Below are positions 1 to 12,640 of a stretch of 64,000 bases of DNA, in pieces. The DNA lies in the NCBI GenBank assembly GCA_037833965.1, contig AP031356.1, forward strand, positions 21,908,501 through 21,972,500, written 5' to 3'. This stretch comes from Marchantia polymorpha subsp. ruderalis. Its lineage: Eukaryota > Streptophyta > Marchantiopsida > Marchantiales > Marchantiaceae. Positions within the stretch are counted from its first letter, which is position 1. Every line of letters begins with the position of its first letter. The notes under the pieces were generated by a model, which was not told the DNA's origin, did no database searches, and saw only the letters and a program-made list of their open reading frames with translations. The position numbers were made by a program, and so were the translations under genes.

Positions 1-1526
1 TGACTTACACTTCCATCCGAAAAGCAGCATCTGCTAATAAGAGTGTGTCATTGGTTTGTTCTGATCTTCTAGCAGTTGTTGAATAATCGTAATCCTATTC
101 AATGAGCACTTTTGAAAAAATAGCTGAACGAGAAAGAATGAATAATTGATATCAGAGGTAAATTGTAAATTTGCGATCTTGTTTGAAGGTCAAAAGGTGA
201 ACGATTATTTCCAACTCGTAAAACATCTCATCATCACACCCTAAATCCATGGTAAATTTGGAAAATGCTGGAATCTGAATTGAAACGTATAAACCTAGCA
301 TGTGACCAAAGAAATTAAATATTGCGGTATGAATTCCAGTGGAGAAAAAAGCGTAGACACAAAGGGACTGATACTGATCAGATGTCTTCTGCCAAGTGAA
401 ATAACAGGAAATGAACTCACAAATCAACTACCGAGAATAAAGGAAAATACGAAACCGTCCTTGGATAGAGGAAAATATGAAATTAATTGAATTTCAGTTT
501 TTCAAGTACAGGATGAGAGGAAATAATGAGTGAATACAGATAAGTACATATTGTGAAGATCGTCTGCTCATGCTTTCATGTCTTTCTCTGAAGGAAAAGA
601 AGCGCTAGCCGGGTCATCGACCAGTCAGAAGGCAGTCAGGTCAACTGTCAGTACCAGAACCGCACCCGGCGAGCCCGGCGAGCAGCCGTACGTAGCGACT
701 CCGAGAATTTGCTAATTAATTTTCAAGCACTTTGATTCGAATTGTCCTAAATTTAGGCCTGGTGATAATGGCATAGACCATTCGGGATGGGTATCAGATT
801 CGTACGTACAATTCTTCATCGCTCCCTTCAGATCGGTTCCGATCCGTTCCTATCGACGTCCTTCGATGCTCAATCATAATTTCTCATGCATGCACCGCAA
901 CAGTACGAAGCCGGCCTGCGAAGCCGGCCGCGGACGAGAAATGTCTGCCACTGTATTTTCCATATACATCCTAGAGCGGTCTAGCATCTCAAGTTACAAT
1001 GTGGGTGATACGACAATCCGATGATGTGATATATGGCCATGTCCACATGATGGAAGAGAATCTCGAGCCGTCCTCTGTCGACGGTCTTGGATCCCGTCAC
1101 TGATCAGTGGCGAGGTCTTTAAATTCATGCACACCTTCATTCTATCCCAATCTCTTCCGTTGCCATTACTTGTTCGTGTAGAGGACTAGCTTGAGATTGT
1201 GTGAGCAGGATTGTTGAACCTTGATTTCTAGCGAGTGAGGAGGAGCGACTTGGAAGTTGCCATTTCGTGAACAGCATTAGTTTGTGTTCCAATTCCTGTC
1301 GTCGGAGTTTCGAAGCAGCAGTTTGAATGCACATCTCACTTACGTGTGATAGCATTCTCGTGCTTTGAGTGCAAGTGTAAGTTTGGAGGAAGTTAATTTT
1401 TCTCTAGCGTTGCGGAGCTTGATTGAGACAATATCCGCTTGGGACGAGGAGCTTCCAAAGTTGTTGCAGCTCTATCAAAGGAGGCCAATCTCCGCCGCCC
1501 TCCGAGCGAGCCGCACCAAATTCTCC
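1..1526 (+). other. Upstream and leader region of AP2 gene A
   Basis: No convincing coding sequence is present. Short ORFs here persist in copy B only because the DNA is duplicated, and their predicted proteins resemble nothing I know. The last 400 bases before the ATG are moderately GC-rich and probably contain the promoter and 5' leader. The reading frame of exon 1 is open from about 1365 but has no ATG before 1527. A GTAAGT at 1376 could be a donor of a leader exon, which I cannot confirm. Confidence 0.5.
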
Positions 1527-4022
1527 ATGGGGAGAAGAGCGGGAGGACGAAAATGTACAAGGGTTCAGGGACCGTACAAGGGCGTCACTTTTTACAAGCG
1601 CACGGGTAAATGGGAAGCTAACCTTTGGTAAGCAACTTCAATCTCATTCCTTACGCTGTATCATGAATCTGCTTCTTAGAGGAAAACAAAAGACATAGTT
1701 TCACGAGCTGAATTTGGAATTTCTTTCTCCCTGCTTTTCTGCAATTGCAGCAGTTTTTGATTCTCATCTTCTTCTTTTGGTGCAGGTTTGAGAATCAGCA
1801 GCACTATCTAGGTAAAGTGTGAAAATTTGCGCATCTCATCTGCATTTGAGTTTAGCAAACAAAAGAACGTATGTTGTGGGAGTCGCATAAAACCATTACA
1901 TACTAGCACTAATGTAAACTTTGTTTATGTAAGGCCCCTCCTCATGGTCAATTGATGGGTGATTTCTCTCCCTCTCTTTATATTCTCTATATTGATACTT
2001 TTATTCTTTGTTGGTAACAGGTGCCTCGTTTTCTGCTCTCGAAGCTGCTAGGTATGTACATCTCTTCAACTTCCAGCATCTCTGGATAACATCGAAGTCA
2101 ATTATGCAATTCTCTTATAACATCGAAGTCAATCATGCAATCTTCTTATAATATCTAATTGAAGATTTTCGTATTTTGTAGAGCCTACGACAAGGGTATT
2201 TTGTTTACTCGGTCTTCCACGGAGCAACTAAACTTCGATCGGAGTGACTACAAGGAAGACATCCAGAAGGTTTGCTTTGTTTCCCACGTCATTTGCATCA
2301 TGAATTTCGCGATGAATTACAGTAGTCCTATACCAATCCTGGTGTTTCCATGCATCCAAAGAGATTGGATGCAATAGAACTCTTGCTCCAGTGTTTACTT
2401 CCGCTTAGACTTTCTAGAATCCGCCCGTTATGTAGCCCTCGAGTTTAGACCCTTAATGATTTTCAGGTAGCATCAAGTAAGGTCGATGATGAAAAGTAAG
2501 TTGAGTGTTTGTCCTCTGAAAACTCTTACACTGGGGAGTAGAAATTGCATCTACTTGATTAGAAGTCATGCATGCACAAATTCGTATTTCTTAGTAGATG
2601 ACATTGATCTTCAGACAAGAATGTACCGATCCAAAGACTGTCGGTATATTTTACTACACGATCACAATATATTCAGTAGGTACAAAACAATAACGGTAGG
2701 AATTCAATTTCAATTTTGTGTTTCCGTTGTCTTATCTCAATTTTGAGCTCATGAAGACGATATCTGTTTGATTTTTCGTGTGTGACAGATGAGAGGGATG
2801 AGCTTTCTGGATTACAGACAGTTCTTGCGTGACACGAGTAGGAAGGCGGATTGTATCCTCATGTGCAAGTCGTCGAAGGGGATTCTGATTGATGCTAATG
2901 GAAAGTGGGAAGTGAAGTACTGCTCGAAAAATCATCAGCATAAATCCCAGTAAGTCAACCGTGTGATTTGTCCATCGACTTCCAGAGTTCCGATGATATA
3001 CTTTGAATCGAATTCAGCTACCTTTGAAATTCATGCTCAGCAGCATGTGCATTACTGATGCTCTCCACTAAATCAATTGCATATGTTCAGATATACTCTC
3101 GTCGGCTGGTTCGATACCGAAGAAGAAGCTGTAAGGTAAGAATCGTGATTCCGTGATAGCAAATAATTTCATTTTATGTGGACAGTCAAGAGAGGGCTGG
3201 TGCACAATTACTGAGCGAATGAATATTTATTGACCGGATTTCCATCCTGTAATTCGGCTGCAGAGCATACAATAAAACAGCTTTGCAACACGGTGATGAA
3301 AGAGCCATTGTTCGAAGTTTTTTCAAGAAAAAAACCGGTAAGTGAATCAAGTACTTTATCATCATATGAAGGTTCATTATATATTCCCATAGTTGCTATT
3401 CTGTGACTGCAGTCTGTATAATTGATACAATCATGATCAGATTTATTTTTTAACTAGCGATTTTCACCCTACAGGCTATGCTAGAGTAGCAAGTCCGACG
3501 AGAGATGATTCCGGTACGACGATTGAGAATACAGAAAGGACTTTAACTTTAGCCCATCCAGCGTCCAACAATTCCCACTCTTCGAAGGAGGAAGTGACGA
3601 GTGCATCACATCCAAGAGCGAGTTGCTGGGAGAGAGCAACAGATGCCTCTCAACGTGATGCTTCTGGATCTATGGAAGCTTGTGCTCGAGACGACAAGAA
3701 TGATGATACAGAAATGCACGATGCTTCTGTAAACGTTTCAGTTTTACCGCAACAAACGGATGGTTCGAGCCTCTCAGACCCCGATGAACTAGAGGATGCA
3801 CATCTCCAAATGCAAGAAGAATGTCAGGGTCGTTCACAGTTCACGGATGCTGAAATCAAATTATTCAATCTCTTCCCTGGAGGCACACCTCTGGATTATT
3901 CTCTGGAAGTCCCCACATTCGATTTCTTCCCTGCAGAGCCCCTCTCCACGGATAACCAAGATGTCAGTGGCTTAACACATCTCAAAAGGGAAGGACCTTT
4001 TGAAATTGATCTCACTCTCTGA
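1527..4022 (+). CDS. Divergent double AP2/ERF-domain transcription factor, copy A
   Basis: Predicted nuclear DNA-binding protein of 357 aa. Eight exons phase perfectly: 1527-1627, 1786-1811, 2021-2051, 2182-2269, 2789-2949, 3091-3135, 3264-3337 and 3475-4022 (stop TGA). AP2 domain 1 (about residues 10-75) shows YKGVTFYKRTGKWEANLW, then YLGASFSALEAARAYD. A linker with MSFLDYRQFLR resembles the AINTEGUMENTA/AP2 inter-domain linker. Domain 2 (about 96-170) keeps GKWEVKYC and TEEEAVRAYNKTAL but has lost the usual YRGV start. The tail (176-357) is acidic and serine-rich, with no domain I recognise, and may be an activation region. The tiny exons 2 and 3 inside domain 1 match the AP2/ANT clade style. 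ATG 1527 is the first ATG in the open frame. It is family-level certain; the orthologue is not identified. It is the intact member of the pair. Confidence 0.88.
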
Positions 4023-4133
4023 GAGGACTTCAGAAGATGACCATTCGATACACAAAGTATCAGTTGTTATTATCTTGGAAGGAACGAGTTCACATATTAG
4101 GAGGAGACGTACTTGTTCCGAGGCCAAAAACCA

Positions 4134-7131
4134 CGGTATAATAATTTAGTTTAGTTTATAATAGTTTAGTTTAGTTTATAATTTAGTACCAATTACTTTT
4201 TTAAAAATAAACATTTGTGTAAAAAATAATTTCCACCTCAAATAGGCAAAGAGTTACAAGTTGAAAGATGTCAAAGTCATCTACGCAAATCATCTAAATT
4301 AAAATCCATAATCTATCTATCAATATTTGATATCAAATGATAGATTGTAACATAATTATGAAAAATTTGGTAAAATTTAAAGAGAATTAATTTATTCAAA
4401 CACATATTCTTCAAAAATTACAATATGGTTACATTTACAAATTTAAAAACTTAAATGTTTACAAACCAAAGAAATTTTTTTTATTTATAGTACTGTTCAA
4501 AAACTTTCACAAATAATAAAACTATATAAATATTCATAATCAAGTTGACCTCAACCTTAGATTCAAATATATATTTGTATCTGACCTTGCTTCTTCATTT
4601 ATGTGAATTGATTCCAAATCAATCCAAAATATAAACTCAAAATAAGCGCATGTTTTGTTTTACATCAAATAACTTTAAACATGATTTTGTCATCAGATGT
4701 GATCTTTAGAATCACAATATCCACTACCTTTTTTCTTATGTTGGAAATACTTATAAATAATTTCACAAATCATGTTCTTTGTAAACTTACTGTACATTTT
4801 AAATTTTTCAACAAAAGCACAATAACAAACATGATCTGTCATGATCATAATGTATGTCTAAATATAATCTATTTTCATCATGATTCACCATTCAGTTATG
4901 CTTACTTTCTAATTTCATACTCTTCTAAGATAACAGTCGGTGACAGAAGCTTTCTTGTAAGATTGTTTAAAGTCATCAATCATATGAATGGTTGATCATT
5001 AATGATGATGCTACAGTAATTTCCAATCAAATAACATCTTAAATGTGACACATCCCACATACTTGCATAAGAGTATCAAATAAATGATTGCACTTTCAAT
5101 TACAATCCGTTGTTTTATGTACTTGCTAAACCTATTTTTAAACCCTGACAATTGTAAGGCAGAGTTGCCGTATCCAACATATCACAATCAGTATTTATTC
5201 GAAAAGACAAGGTAGTCGTTAGACTACCCAAAAATGGTCATACCAACCTTTAAATCTCGACAAAATGTTTCTTGTGTATCTCCCTAGAAGCACTCTTGAT
5301 TTTGCGTGATACTCACATCTCAAAGCTGTGAGAATATGCAAGATTGGTTAAGTCGATCCAATTTTAGCTTGACTCTTGGAATGAAATTAAAAACCTCAGT
5401 ACTCTCAGTGTTGTCATACAATGAAATTGTACCTGCATCCAGCAGATAGCTAGCTGAAGTGTTGTCAAAAGATCCAACCAATTGAAGAATGAAAGTATAT
5501 GTGTTCTTCTTGTATCTCACATCAACAATCGAGTTTTTGGACTGGGGATCAGTTTTGGGTATGAGCAATGAAGCACATGTAAACAGATCCTAGTTCATCG
5601 AAACATCGATGTAGATATGAGCTGCAGCATCTCTCTTAAACTGCATGCGTTGCAAACGATTGAGGGCACCAGAGAGAAAGCGCAAACGAGAACAAATTGC
5701 CAATGTTGCCTTGTGTCTGGCTCTCGTCTCAAGTCTCATCTAAAATCTATACTGAATAAGTTGATTTTAGTTTTGGTCTCAAAGATCTCTTCTGGAGCGT
5801 AGAGATCTCTCAGAAAAAAAGCGTGAGAGTCTACCAGCTCCACGGATGTAAAATATCTGAACGCTTCTTCGATCATGATATGAATTTTCACAGCAGTTGA
5901 AATAATGCAGTTCATTTCAAGAGTCGATCAGTTTTGCTCTTACAATGGCAAATGGCTAAGAACTTTCCGATGATACGTCTGAGTTGAATACGGAAACTAA
6001 ACTTGTGGACTCCAGAGGAAGCGCACGCAGAATTCATGTTTTGAAATATTTCTGTGATGACTTAACCAATTTCAGCGTAGAACTTCTACTCGCTACACAA
6101 GCGTAGCACCTTGGCTTTGTGAAATCGATTACAAATAAGCTTGACGTGATGCAGCAGTTGAAATGGTTCAGCTCAGTTTCAAGGTCCATTCGATCATGTC
6201 GCTGTTACAGCAGCAAACAGCTAAAGGGAAAAGCTTTTTTCACCAATCTGGCGGCGTCTGACTCTACTATTATAATCCTGCATCGTCTCCCTGTGTAGGA
6301 ACAATCGTAATCGATATTATGCTCGGCACTCATTCTATTTTGTTGTATTCTTCGAATTGATTGTTTATCTAGCATATAGTTAGATGGGAATTGTAAGAGT
6401 GCAGCAATAGGTGAGTTCTAAAAATTTCTGATGAAAAATTGGAGCAGTTACGGTTGTGCTACTTTGGGCAAAGTCACACTGCTGATAATGGACCTCCGTT
6501 AAGGATATCGAGTGGATTTGCCGGTGTCTAGCTGGTTTGTAAATCGACTGCATAAACTGTGGAGACCTCTCCTCAACCTGCAGGTTTAATGTAGAAACTC
6601 AAAGGATTTTCCGTAGAAGCAGGTTGGTTTCTTGCAGCGAAGCATGAACATGAAGGATCGAAGCTCTCGCAAATGTATAGCTCGATTGAAGAATATTCCT
6701 CCTCACGGTTATGGCAGACATTCGAAAATTCACCGTCACATTAGCTCTTCAGCCACAGCGAGGCTCTTGGGCATTTGCAGTTGATCTTACGCGTACAAGT
6801 TCCAGCTTCGTGAAGTGTGTGCTTCAATCTGAATACAATTTTGGACACCACCGAAGTGATTTTTTCAGTTGTTCAGCTTGAAGTCGACCTCTCCTCTGCT
6901 ACTGGTGGTCATGTTCATTACTTCAATGCAAAGATTTCACCACCCAATTTGAATGAATGTTTCTGAACAGTAATGCTGGACTTTTGATGTTCGAGTTTAT
7001 CGCGGCCTTCTCTTGGCTCTAAGAAGGCCAACAATTTCAACTAAGTTTTGCAAGCCTGTAATAATCTATTTTGCTCAGTCGACATTCTGAGATAAAAGTC
7101 GCTAACGTGATAGAGTTCGATCCCCATGATA
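4134..7131. other. Spacer between the duplicated AP2 units
   Basis: About 3 kb between the two visible duplicate blocks. 4134-5100 is strongly AT-rich, with short tandem 'tagtttagttta' runs at 4143-4190. 5100-7131 is of more mixed composition, with no open frame that I can tie to a family. A 82-codon frame at 5320-5568 (minus) lacks an ATG start and is not recognisable. If the tandem unit is really about 7.13 kb, this spacer may be the 5' part of a unit whose partner lies left of the window. Confidence 0.6.
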
Positions 7132-8660
7132 TGACTTACACTTCCATCCGAAAAGCAGCATCTGCTAATAAGATGGTGTCATTGGTTTGTTCTGATCTTC
7201 TAGCAGTTGTTGAATAATCGTAATCCCATTCAATGAGCACTTTTGAAAAAATAGCTGAACGAGAAAGAATGAATAATTGATATCAAAGGTAAATTGTAAA
7301 TTTGCAATCTTGTTTGAAGGTCAAAAGGTGAACGATTATTTCCAACTCGTAAAACATCTCATCATACAATAAATCCATGGTCAATTTGGAAAATGCTGGA
7401 ATCTGACTTGAAACGTATAAACCTAGAATGTGACCAAAGAAATTAAATATTGTGGTATGAATACCAGAGGAACAAAAAGCGTAGACACAAAGGGACTGAT
7501 ACTGATCAGATGTCTTCTGCCAAGTGAAATAACAGGAAGTGAACTCAAAAATCAACTACCGAGAATAAAGGAAAATACGAAACCGTCCTTGGATAGAGGA
7601 AAATATGAAATTAATTGAATTTCAGTTTTCCAAGTACAGGATGAGAGGAAATAATGAGTGAATACAGATAAGTACATATTGTGAAGATCGTCTGCTCATG
7701 CTTTCATGTCTTTCTCTGAAGGAAAAGAAGCGCTAGCCGGGTCATCGACCAGTCAGAAGGCAGTCAGGTCAACTGTCAGTACCAGAACCGCACCCGGCGA
7801 GCCCGGCGAGCAGCCGTACGTAGCGACTCCGAGAATTTGCTATTTAATTTTCAAGCACTTTGATTCAAATTGTCCTAAATTTAGTCCTGGTGATAATGGC
7901 AAAGACCACTCGGGATGGCTATCAGATTCGTACGTACAATTCTTCATCCCTCCCTTCAGATCGGTTCCTATCGACGTCCTTCGATGCTCAATCATAATTT
8001 CTCATGCATGCACCGCAACAGTACGAAGCCGGCCTACGAAGCCGGCCGCGGACGAGAAATGTCTGGCACTGTATTTTCCATATACATCCTAGAGCGGTCT
8101 GGCATCTCAAGTTACAATGTGGGTGATACGACAATCCGATGATGTGATTTATGGCCATGTCCACATGATGGAAGAGAATCTCGAGCCGTCCTCTGTCGAC
8201 GGTCTTGGATCCCGTCACTGATCAATGCCGAGGTCTTTAAATTCATGCACACCTTCATTCTATCCCGTTCGATCCCAATCTCTTCCGTTGCCATTACTTG
8301 TTCGTGTTGAGGACTAGCTTGAGATGCGAGCAGGATTGTTGAACCTTTATTTCTAGCGAGAGAGGAGGAGCGAGTTGGGAAGTTGCCATTTCGTGAACAG
8401 CATTAGTTTGTGTTCCAATTCCTGTCGTCGGAGTTTCGAAGCAGCAGGTTGAATGCACATCTCACTTACGTGTGATAGCATTCTCGTGCTTTGAGTGCAA
8501 GTGTAAGTTTGGAGAAAGTTAATATTTCTCTAGAGTTGACACATTGCGGAGCTTGCTTTAGAGAATATCCGCTTGGGACGAGGAGCTTGCAAAGTTGTTG
8601 CAGCTCTCTCAAAGGAGGCCAATCTTCGCCGCCCTCCGAGCGAGCCGCACCAAATTCTCC
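7132..8660 (+). other. Upstream and leader region of AP2 copy B
   Basis: Counterpart of 1-1526. It stays highly similar to copy A, so any promoter elements were duplicated with the gene and copy B may still be transcribed. Frames such as 7706-8092 are by-products of the duplication and have no recognisable product. Nothing else supported. Confidence 0.5.
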
Positions 8661-11131
8661 ATGGGGAGAATTTGTAGACCGGGAGGACGAAAATGTACAA
8701 GGGTTCAGGGACCGTACAAGGGCGTCACGTTTTACAAGCGCACGGGTAAATGGGAAGCTAACCTTTGGTAAGCAACTCCAATCTCATTCCTTACGTTGTA
8801 TCATGAATCTGCTTCTTAGAGGAAAACAAAAGACATAGTTTCACGAGCAGAATTTGCAATTTCTTTCTCCCTGCTTTTCTGCAATTTCAGCAGTTTTTGA
8901 TTCTCATCTTCTTCTTTTGATGCAGGTTTGAGAATCAGCAGCACTATCTAGGTAAAGTGTGAAAATTTGCGCATCTTAATTTGAGTTTAGCAAACAAAAG
9001 GACTTAAGTTGTGGGAGTCGCATAAAATCACTACATATTAGCACTAATGTAAACTTTGTTTATGAAAGAGCCCTCCTCATGGTCAATTGACGTCTTTCCT
9101 AAATGGGTGATGTCTCTCCCTCTCTTTATATTCTCTATATTGATACTTTTATTCTTTGTTGGTGACAGGTGCCTCGTTTTCTGCTCTCGAAGCTGCTAGG
9201 TATGTACAGTTCTTCAACTTCCAGCATCTCTGGATAACATCGAAGTCAATTATTCAATTCTCTTATAACATCGAAGTCAATCATGCAAATTTCTTATAAT
9301 ATCTAAAAGAAAAATTTTCGTGTTTTGTAGAGCCTACGACAAAAGTATTTTGTTTACTCGGTCTTCCACGGAGCAACTAAACTTCGATCGGAGTGAATAC
9401 AAGGAAGACATCCAGAAGGTTTGCTTTGTTCCCCACATCATTGGCATCATGAATTTCGCGATGAATTACAGGGGTCCTATACCATTCCTGGTGTTTCCAT
9501 GCATCCAAAGAGATTGGATGCAATAGAACTCTTGCTCCAGTGTTTACTCACGCTTATACTTTCTAGAATCCACCTGTTATGTAGCCCTCGAGTTCAGACC
9601 CTTTATGATTTTCACGTAGCATCAAGTAAGGTCGATGATGAAAAGGAAGTTGAATGTTTGTCCTCTGAAAACTCTTACAATGGAGAGTAGCAATTGCATC
9701 TACTTGATTAGAAGTCATGCATGCACAAAGTCGTATTTCTTAGTAGATGACGTTGGTCTTCAGACAAGACTGTACTGATCCAAAGACTCTCGGTATATTT
9801 TAGTACACGATCACAATATATTCAGTAGGTACAAAACAACAACGGTAGGAATTCAATGTCAATTTTGTGTTTCCGTTGTCTTATCTCAGATTTGAGCTCA
9901 TGAAGACGATATCTGTGTGAATTTTCGTGTGTGACAGATGAGAGAGATGAGCTTTCTGGATTACAGACAGTTCTTGCGTGACACGAGTAGGAAGGCGGAT
10001 TGTATCCTCATGTGCAATTCGTCGAAGGGGATTCTGATTGATGCCAATGGAAAGTGGGAAGTGAAGTACTGCTCGAAAAATCATCAGCATAAATCCCAGT
10101 AAGTCAACCGTGTAATTTGTCCATCGACTTCCAGAGTTCGGATGATATACTTTGGATCGAATTCAGCTACCTTTGAAATTCATGCTCAGCAGCATGTGCA
10201 TTACTGATGCTCTCCTCTAAATCAATTGCATATGTTCAGATATACTCTCGTCGGCTGGTTCGATACCGAAGAAGAAGCTGTAAGGTAAGAATCGTGATTC
10301 CGTGATAGCAAATAATTTCATTTTATGTGAACAGTCAATAGAGGGCTAGTGCACAATTACTGACGGAATGAATATTTATTGACCGGATTTCCATCCTGTA
10401 ATTCGGCTGCAGAGCATACAATAAAACAGCTTTGCAACACGGTGATGAAAGAGCCATTGTTTGAAGTTTTTTCAAGAAAAAAACCGGTAAGTGAATCAAG
10501 TACTTTATCATCATATGAAGGTTCATTATATATTCCCATATTTCCTATTCTGTGACTGCATTCCGTATACTTGATACAATCATGATCAGATTTATTTTTT
10601 AACTAGCGATTTTCACCCTACAGGCTATGCTAGAGTAGCAAGTCCGACGAGAGATGATTCCGGTACGACGATCGAGAATACAGAAAGGACTTTAACTTCA
10701 GTCCATCCAGCGTCCAACAATGACGCTTCCCACTCTTCAAAAGAGGGAGTGACGAGTTCATCACATCCAAGAGCGAGTTGCTGGGAAAGAGCAATAGATG
10801 CCTCTAAACGTGATGCTTCTGGATCTATGGAAGCTTGTGGTCCAGACGACGAGAACAATGATAGAGAAATGCACGATGCCTCAGTGAACGTTTCAGTTTT
10901 ACCGGAACAAACAGATGGTTCGAGCCTCTCAGACCCCGATGAACTAGAGGGTACACATCGAGGATCCTATCATCGAATCTCTTCCCTGGAGGAACACCTC
11001 TTGATTTTTCTCTCAAAGTCCCCACATTCGATTTCTTCCCTGCAGAGCCCCTGTCCAGGGATAACCAAGATGTCAGTGGCTTAACACATCTCAAATTAGA
11101 AGGACCTTTTGACGTTGAACTCACTCTCTGA
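8661..11131 (+). pseudogene. AP2-domain transcription factor copy B, truncated by nonsense codon and frameshift
   Basis: Same gene model as copy A: exons 8661-8767, 8926-8951, 9169-9199, 9331-9418, 9938-10098, 10240-10284, 10413-10486 and 10624-11131. All splice sites are retained and in phase. In exon 7 the codon matching Arg168 of copy A (CGA, 3313-3315) is TGA at 10462-10464, near the end of AP2 domain 2. In exon 8 a 74-nt stretch of copy A is replaced by 28 nt (10951-10978), a net loss of 46 nt that shifts the frame. Exon 1 differs by two extra codons after MGR. If translated, the product would be about 169 aa: both AP2 domains almost complete, no C-terminal tail. I call it a pseudogene, but an expressed truncated DNA-binding competitor is possible. 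Confidence 0.85.
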
Positions 11132-11243
11132 GAGTACTCCAGAAAATGACCATTCGATACACAAAGTATCAGTTGTTATTATGTTGGAAAGAACGAGTTT
11201 ACATATTAGGAGGAGACGTACTTGTTCCGAGGCCAAAAAACCA

Positions 11244-12640
11244 GAAGTCAATAGTTCGATGTATTCGAACTATTGACTATTGCTTCAGATGTATATTCCC
11301 GCAATCAATATATCTACTACATTTTGAATCAATGATCAGATGTGTGTTCTGTAGTATGATGATAAGAGTGTACTTCTTTTTCGGAGACACGTGCTAAAAG
11401 AAGAAACATGCATTTGTCAAAGATACGTTATGAGTATTAACACAACTTCGTTAAAAGTCTTGCCAAGAATTTTGTTGCACGATAGATTCTGTATCCTCGT
11501 GCATTGCATGTACAAAGGCGTAAACACTCTTCGTGACATTCATCTCCAGGCAACTACTAATACAAGTTCATGAGCAAGAGAGGAATCGGCTGTGGATACA
11601 AGACGCATCGACGAGTAGATTTGGAAATGTTGGCTTGCCTACGATATGAGTTAGGGGAGAGTAGGTTCGTTTAAAGAGTCCATAGCAATGAGTTCAAAAG
11701 TTGAAAAACTAATCAAAATTGGAAGCAGACTAAACACTTGAGATCAGTGTAACTTGGATGGTTCGAACATCATGCAGTCGATATATTGATATGGTTAAGA
11801 GGAATTGCGAAATTTCTTGCTCCAAATTTTAATTCACGTGCCAACAATAGACTCTCCCACTTCATGTTCAGAAGTTCTGATTGTGCTGCCTTACACGCAT
11901 CTACCGATTCTTCACGTGTCTTCAACTCAAGGATTCAAAAAAACTAATTTATCCTAATGAACCGTTTGTTGCCCACGCAATTTTCGTATGGAATATAGAT
12001 TCCTTTTACAACTGGTGTTGAGAATATTTCGAAACATTGTATTTAAATATTATCACAACTCCGAAATTGGCTATGTACATCACCTTTTGTAAAAAAAAGA
12101 AATTTTGATTTTTTATTTTTAAAGGAAGAAATTTTTTTTTTTATCTTATATAGATTTTGACTTCAATACATAAAAAAATTTTAAGAAATAAAAGGAAAAT
12201 ATATAATTGATATTCCTGTTACATTCGTAACTAACAAGTTAAAAAGAAGTGGCGGAACAAAACATTTTGATCTGTTGAATATTACAATAATATGGTAAAT
12301 TTTATACTATAATTTTTTAATTAAATTTTAACTTACTTTAAAATATTACTAATTTGATAAATTTCACAAGTTTTTTTATTATTTAACGTTAAGATGTGAT
12401 ATTATTATATTTCAGAAAATGAAAAAAACCTTTTTCTGAATCGTTGTCTCAGTGTTGGACGGTCATACACCTAAAAGATTTACTTCAGGATTTATGATTC
12501 AAACGTTATAATTCAAACTATGTATATATGAGTATATAATCCGAAATTAAATAGTCAATTTTCAACCTTGAAAACCTCACAATAATCACAAATACTATCC
12601 AATATTCTCTTGGAGATTTTCCGTCGTGACAAAACAAAGT
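11244..12640. other. AT-rich intergenic region
   Basis: Downstream of the duplication. 12050-12430 is particularly AT-rich with A and T runs. Small frames (for example 11391-11573) are unsupported. No gene, tRNA or clear transposon end seen. Confidence 0.6.

Larger units (their letters stand above)
1..4133. repeat. Tandem duplication, copy A
   Basis: This segment is nearly identical, base for base, to 7132-11243, with scattered substitutions and small indels. The right-hand breakpoint is visible: both copies share the stretch ending in 'aggccaaaaa..cca' (to 4133 and 11243) and then diverge completely. The left-hand breakpoint is not visible for copy A because similarity already exists at base 1. 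The offset between copies is about 7131 bp, so the true repeat unit could be larger and include the spacer 4134-7131. Similarity covers upstream DNA, exons and introns alike, so this is a segmental DNA duplication and not a retrocopy. Confidence 0.95.
7132..11243. repeat. Tandem duplication, copy B
   Basis: Second copy of the duplicated block; begins where the window's first bases recur ('tgacttacacttccatccga' from 7132) and ends at 11243 where similarity with 4133 stops. Small differences include loss of a short tandem repeat present near 830-850 of copy A and several substitutions in the leader. The exon-intron layout is preserved throughout, while the coding frame is broken (see the AP2 copy B entry). 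Confidence 0.95.

Noticed and set aside
152..490. Frames conserved between 152-490 and 7283-7618
   Set aside because: Conservation is explained by the segmental duplication; both strands are equally open and the proteins resemble nothing.
2467..2495. Extra small exon in AP2 copy A between exons 4 and 5 (acceptor ttttcag, donor gtaagt)
   Set aside because: It would put the next exon out of frame with an immediate stop, its splice sites are lost in copy B, and direct joining of exons 4 and 5 gives the expected AP2 linker.
5320..5568. 82-codon minus-strand frame as a gene
   Set aside because: No ATG at its start, no recognisable family, and no splice partners seen.
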